Made by a program: the position numbers and the translations under genes. 64,000 bases of DNA. It comes from Desulfovibrio ferrophilus (GTDB lineage Bacteria > Desulfobacterota > Desulfovibrionia > Desulfovibrionales > Desulfovibrionaceae). Shown piece by piece: positions 60,519 through 64,000 of the stretch (the first letter of the stretch is position 1; each line of letters begins with the position of its first letter). The notes under the pieces are model-generated. The model was given only the letters and a program-made list of their open reading frames with translations. It searched no databases and was not told the DNA's origin. The stretch lies in contig NZ_AP017378.1 in assembly GCF_003966735.1 (NCBI RefSeq), forward strand, positions 3,599,501 through 3,663,500. Direction: 5' to 3'.

Positions 60519-61688
60519 TTAGTGTTCGCCCTTGTAATCAGGGTGCTCGTAGAAAACCGGCATGCGGGTCACGATGAACCGGTAGGCCAGAATGCCAATG
60601 GTCACCACGAAGATGGAAATGCCAATTTCAGCCATGCTGGGGAAGTAGCGTTCCGCTGCGGGCAGCTTCCAGTTGAAGGCCACCTGAGACACGTTGAACC
60701 GGTTGAGCACGATGCCCAGTACCGTCCACAGTGCGGTGATCTTGATCAGGCCGAAGTTCCGGTCTCGATAGCCGATGGCGTACGAGATGGCAGGCATGAG
60801 GACAAAGCCCACAAGCTCCACCAGGAACCACATGCCGTAACCGGTGCCCAACCAGGCCCACTTGTTCTCCAGGGCGATTCCCAGGAACTTGATGCCAATG
60901 TAGCCCATCATGATCCAGGAGCATGCCTTGGCGAAGCCCAGAGCAACGCCCTCGGACTCAGCCTTGTGGGTCTCGTCCATCAGATGGTGGAAGTTCTTGT
61001 GCGCCAGGGAGGACTCAAAGAGTACCATGGACATGCCCGCGAACATCGAGCTGATGAAGAAGAACAGCGGCAGATAGGTTGAGTACCAGAGTGGATGCAG
61101 CTTGTTGGGAGCGATGAGGTACAGCGCGCCCAGGGAACTCTGGTGCATGGTGGACAGCACGACACCCATAACGGTCAAAGGAATGGTCCAGCCGTGAACG
61201 ATGTTGCGCAGTTTTTTCATGCCCAGCCACTCGAAGGCGATGGGCGTGAATTCCACGAACAGCACCGAGAGGTAGATGAACACGCACAGGCCCACTTCGA
61301 ACAGCAGGGAAGACGTTCCCTGAGAGACGAAGATGGGATAGGGCAGGCGCAGGGGGCGGCCCAGATCGTAGTGCAGGGCGAAGACCACCAGGGCGTAGCC
61401 CAGGAATGCGGTGATCAGGGCGGGACGAACTGCGGAGTGATAGCGTTTGATGCCGAACAGGTAGCAGGCGGCCGTGGTGGTATAACCACCAGCAGCCAGA
61501 GCGACGCCACACAGCAGGTCAAAGCTGATCCAGATGCCCCACGGGTTGTTGTTGTCAAGGTTGGTGACCGCACCGAGTCCGCCCATGAAGCGCAAACCGG
61601 TGAGGATCAGACCGATGATGACGATAATTCCGGCCACAATGGTAAACGGCGTGAGAGCCGAACGGCCGGTCGTGTTTTCAGCGGACAT
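60519..61688 (-). CDS. hmcC: Hmc complex membrane subunit HmcC (NrfD-like)
   Basis: A 389-residue membrane protein with about ten hydrophobic segments, of the NrfD/PsrC family, which binds quinone and passes electrons. Typical features are NNPWGIWISFDLL near residue 45 and HQSSLGALY near 180. It starts with an overlap of one base with the hmcB stop (TAATG). Confidence 0.93.
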   Translation of the reverse strand: MSAENTTGRSALTPFTIVAGIIVIIGLILTGLRFMGGLGAVTNLDNNNPWGIWISFDLLCGVALAAGGYTTTAACYLFGIKRYHSAVRPALITAFLGYALVVFALHYDLGRPLRLPYPIFVSQGTSSLLFEVGLCVFIYLSVLFVEFTPIAFEWLGMKKLRNIVHGWTIPLTVMGVVLSTMHQSSLGALYLIAPNKLHPLWYSTYLPLFFFISSMFAGMSMVLFESSLAHKNFHHLMDETHKAESEGVALGFAKACSWIMMGYIGIKFLGIALENKWAWLGTGYGMWFLVELVGFVLMPAISYAIGYRDRNFGLIKITALWTVLGIVLNRFNVSQVAFNWKLPAAERYFPSMAEIGISIFVVTIGILAYRFIVTRMPVFYEHPDYKGEH

Positions 61689-62758
61689 TAGGCTTCCTCC
61701 TCCGGCGCATCATCGTCGTCTTTGGGAAGAAGTGCCTCTTCAACGGCCTTCTTGACCTCGACTTCGATTTTGCGCTTGTTGGCGACGTCGGCTTTCTCCA
61801 GCTCGCTGGAGAGCTTGGCCTCGGCCTCGGATGCGGCCTTGGTCAGTGCTGCGGATACCGCGTCATCTTTCTCCTTCTTCTCGATCTTTTCGCGAGTCTT
61901 GTGGATCGCGTAGAGACCGGTCAGCAGGACGGGCCACAAACCGGTGACAACGGGTACGGCAGCCAAGGCACCGGAGGTCAGCTCCGGAGCACTGGTCACA
62001 CCCAGACCTTCTTCAAGGCCAAGTTCACCGAAAGGCACGCCGGAGATGTACAGCCAGTTGGTGCCACCCATCTCGTTCTCACCATAGATGTGATCGAGAT
62101 AGCGGTCCGGGTAGGCCTCAATGCGGTTACGTGCGAACTTGATCAGCTCATCACGCTTGCCGAACTTCAAGGCTTCCTTGGGGCAGATCTCCACACAACC
62201 GGGGAGTTTGCCTTCGAGGATCCGAGGGTGGCACATGGTGCATTTCATGACTCTGGGAGTCAGCGGCTCGTCGTATTCATACGCCGGGATGGACCAGGGA
62301 CAGGCAATCATGCAGTAGCGACAACCCACGCACAGGCTCTCGTCGTAGACCACGGCCCCTTCAGGGGTCTTTTTGAAGGCCTTGACGAAACAGGCTGAGG
62401 CGCAGGCAGGTTCCTGGCAATGGTTGCACTGATTCTTGCGGAACACCGGCAGGTTAGGGTTCTTGCTGTTCTCGTATTTGTTGACCACGGTATAAATCTT
62501 TTCCGTGGTACGTCGCTTGGTATCCAGGACAGTCAAGTCGTCAAACGGCTTGTCGGGCTTGGGCAGCTCGTTGACCTTGTTGCAGGCGTCTTCACACTTG
62601 CGGCAGCCGATGCACTCGGTGGCATCGAACAGGACCGCGTTGGCTTCGGGGTGACCCGTAAAGTGGGTGTTCCCCGCAGCATGTGCGGAAGTGCCCGCAG
62701 CAGCCACGGCTGCGGTAGCGCCGACCAGGCCGAGAAACTTTCTGCGATTCATGGACAT
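61688..62758 (-). CDS. hmcB: Hmc complex iron-sulfur subunit HmcB
   Basis: A 356-residue protein with a twin-arginine signal (NRRKFLG then Ala-rich stretch to AHA), so the clusters are assembled before export. It has four ferredoxin-type Cys groups: [35 protein letters not shown] and CTMC...CVEIC. A C-terminal membrane helix (about 258-282) anchors it and a charged coiled tail of about 70 residues follows. It passes electrons between HmcA and HmcC. It lies 33 bases after hmcA. Confidence 0.93.
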   Translation of the reverse strand: MSMNRRKFLGLVGATAAVAAAGTSAHAAGNTHFTGHPEANAVLFDATECIGCRKCEDACNKVNELPKPDKPFDDLTVLDTKRRTTEKIYTVVNKYENSKNPNLPVFRKNQCNHCQEPACASACFVKAFKKTPEGAVVYDESLCVGCRYCMIACPWSIPAYEYDEPLTPRVMKCTMCHPRILEGKLPGCVEICPKEALKFGKRDELIKFARNRIEAYPDRYLDHIYGENEMGGTNWLYISGVPFGELGLEEGLGVTSAPELTSGALAAVPVVTGLWPVLLTGLYAIHKTREKIEKKEKDDAVSAALTKAASEAEAKLSSELEKADVANKRKIEVEVKKAVEEALLPKDDDDAPEEEA

Positions 62759-62791
62759 TTCAGTATCCTTCTCGGTTTCTCAGGTTCCCGG

Positions 62792-64000
62792 TTACTTCCG
62801 TTCCTTGTGGCAATCGGCGCAAGCCGTTGCCGCGGGCTTCTCCAGCTCCATAGCGGTATGACAACCGATACACTGCTGGTGGAAGGCCGCCTTCAGGCCG
62901 GGGCGCGCATTGCTCGTCGCATCAAAGTTCTTGCCGTGGCAGCTTGCGCAGCGCGGCGGATTCTCGGATGCGGGGCTGTTATGGTGACAACCCTGGCAGA
63001 AGGTGCCCTTGGAAGTGTGGAAGGCGCTCGCCAGTTCGCTTTTGGCAACCTTGGCGTACATGGTCTCAACGATCTTGCGATGGGGGAATTCTGCAGGCTC
63101 GTAGGTATCAACGAGATCAGAGATGAGCACCTTTTCAGGGATCTCGGAGATCTTGAAGATGCCAGCCGGCTTGCGGGCTTCAATCATCGCGGTAGCCATG
63201 GCGGCCTTGTCTTCCTTGCTCATGGACTTGATCTGGGCGGTACCGTCCAGCTTTGCGTCCTCGGCATGACAGGAAGAACAGGACTGATCGCTGGTCCGTC
63301 CCTCGGGGATGAGGGCGTGACAGCCGGCACAGTCCTTGGCGGCCTTGCGCTCGTTGTGACAGCCAATGCAGCTGCGCTGGGAATCAGGCTTGTGCATGGC
63401 TTGCTCGAGCTTGACGAATCCACCCTTCTTGTCGCCGGCCACGGTGTGGCACTCGGTGGCGCAAGAGGCGATGGCGTCGTGATGGCAGGCCTGGCAATTG
63501 TCATTGAAGGCCTCATGAGCCTTGTGATCAAAGGCCACGGGCTTCATCAGGCCCTTGCTGTCGGTTGCCAGAGTCTTGGCGTCGGCAACAGTGAGCAGCA
63601 CGGCGTCGGGCTGGTTGCGCTTGAGCCTGGGAACGTCCTTGACCACCTTGACCTTGGCCTGCATGTCAGCGCTGTGACAGCCCTGGCAGGTTACGGGGCC
63701 GGAATCGGCCTTCTGGGCGGCGACGTCCACGTGGCAACTCACGCAGGAGGTGTGAGAGGCACTGCGGATGTCCTGGACGTCCTTGGTGGCCTCTTCCTTG
63801 TGGCAGTAAGAGCATGCGCCTTCCTCGCCGGGGGCGGGGATAAGCTTCTTGCTCTGCTCATCAAACTTGTGATGACAGGAGGCACAGTTGGCTTCCTCGC
63901 TCCCCTTGGGGATGGCGTCAGAGGCGATGTGCCGGTAGTGCAGGGATTTGTTCATGCTGATGGCCTTCCAATTGGAAGAAGCCTTCACTTCCCTGCTGTG
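62792..64000 (-). CDS. hmcA: High-molecular-weight cytochrome c HmcA, C-terminal part (cut by window end)
   Basis: The frame is open to the last base, so the N-terminus and signal peptide lie outside. A GTG at 63988 is not a start; the frame continues through it. The visible 402 residues hold 13 haem sites: twelve CXXCH and one CATECH with an extra residue. HmcA of D. vulgaris has 16 haems, so three more should lie upstream. It is a periplasmic electron carrier that receives electrons from hydrogenases through cytochrome c3 and feeds the HmcB-F complex. Confidence 0.94.
   Translation of the reverse strand, partial: HSREVKASSNWKAISMNKSLHYRHIASDAIPKGSEEANCASCHHKFDEQSKKLIPAPGEEGACSYCHKEEATKDVQDIRSASHTSCVSCHVDVAAQKADSGPVTCQGCHSADMQAKVKVVKDVPRLKRNQPDAVLLTVADAKTLATDSKGLMKPVAFDHKAHEAFNDNCQACHHDAIASCATECHTVAGDKKGGFVKLEQAMHKPDSQRSCIGCHNERKAAKDCAGCHALIPEGRTSDQSCSSCHAEDAKLDGTAQIKSMSKEDKAAMATAMIEARKPAGIFKISEIPEKVLISDLVDTYEPAEFPHRKIVETMYAKVAKSELASAFHTSKGTFCQGCHHNSPASENPPRCASCHGKNFDATSNARPGLKAAFHQQCIGCHTAMELEKPAATACADCHKERK

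Noticed and set aside
63988-63990. GTG as the start of HmcA
   Set aside because: The frame is open through the window edge and no signal peptide follows this codon, which an HmcA protein must have.
1-64000. CRISPR arrays, tRNA or rRNA genes
   Set aside because: No regularly spaced repeats and no cloverleaf or rRNA-like stretch were seen by eye; a tRNA scan was not possible here.

Overview
The window looks like chromosome from a sulfate-reducing deltaproteobacterium of the Desulfovibrio group. The strongest signs are an hmc-type transmembrane redox operon (multihaem cytochrome HmcA, HmcB-F) at the right edge, a TunR-type regulator (recombinase-like DNA-binding part fused to oxyanion-binding domains) beside a TSUP transporter, and many two-component and c-di-GMP proteins. 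No rRNA, tRNA, CRISPR array, insertion sequence or prophage was recognised.

Layout. 1-2.6 kb: the end of a histidine kinase, an NtrC-type sigma-54 activator, and a small zinc-ribbon gene preceded by two tandem inverted repeats and a -24/-12-like element. 2.8-3.7 kb: an exported acetolactate decarboxylase. 3.8-11.3 kb (minus): phenylacetate-CoA ligase with a branched-chain amino-acid-type ABC transporter and two near-identical binding proteins. 11.5 kb: a YpeA-like acetyltransferase. 12-17 kb (minus): a choline to glycine betaine cassette (binding protein, BetB, BetA, GntR/FadR regulator) with FadR-like operators. 17.3-19.5 kb: tunR and a divergent TSUP transporter with a palindromic operator between them. 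19.6-24.9 kb (minus): pgi, a DctPQM TRAP transporter and a TetR regulator with a palindromic operator. 25-29.4 kb: UDP-glucuronate decarboxylase, pyruvate kinase and a FadL-type porin. 29.4-35.3 kb: a MinD-like ATPase overlapping an HDOD/histidine-kinase/receiver hybrid, and a divergent HD-GYP response regulator. 35.5-40 kb (minus): a five-gene run (HD protein, YihY, cysteine-rich protein, radical SAM enzyme, membrane-anchored protein). 40-47.9 kb: a lysozyme-like protein, an HDOD protein, a short-chain dehydrogenase, an M16C peptidase and a GGDEF protein. 48.2 kb: fur.

48.9-54.2 kb is the most unusual region. It is an R-body (Reb) locus of eleven co-directional genes: five RebB-type proteins of about 90 residues or fusions of that domain, a short Reb protein whose only well-placed start is AUC, a divergent Reb-like protein, a RebB domain fused to a perfect collagen-like Gly-X-Y tract, and four accessory proteins, two of them paralogues. 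R-bodies are protein ribbons coiled inside the cell, known as the killing structure of Caedibacter in Paramecium. The collagen fusion and accessory set suggest a decorated or anchored variant.

54.3-64 kb (minus): hmcA (cut by the window edge), hmcB, C, D, E, F, then a tandem universal stress protein, two Rrf1-like single-domain response regulators, a strong terminator, and a receiver-PAS-PAS-histidine kinase. HmcA is a periplasmic electron carrier, HmcB-E form the membrane part and HmcF the cytoplasmic iron-sulfur part. The downstream signalling genes probably adjust this redox module.
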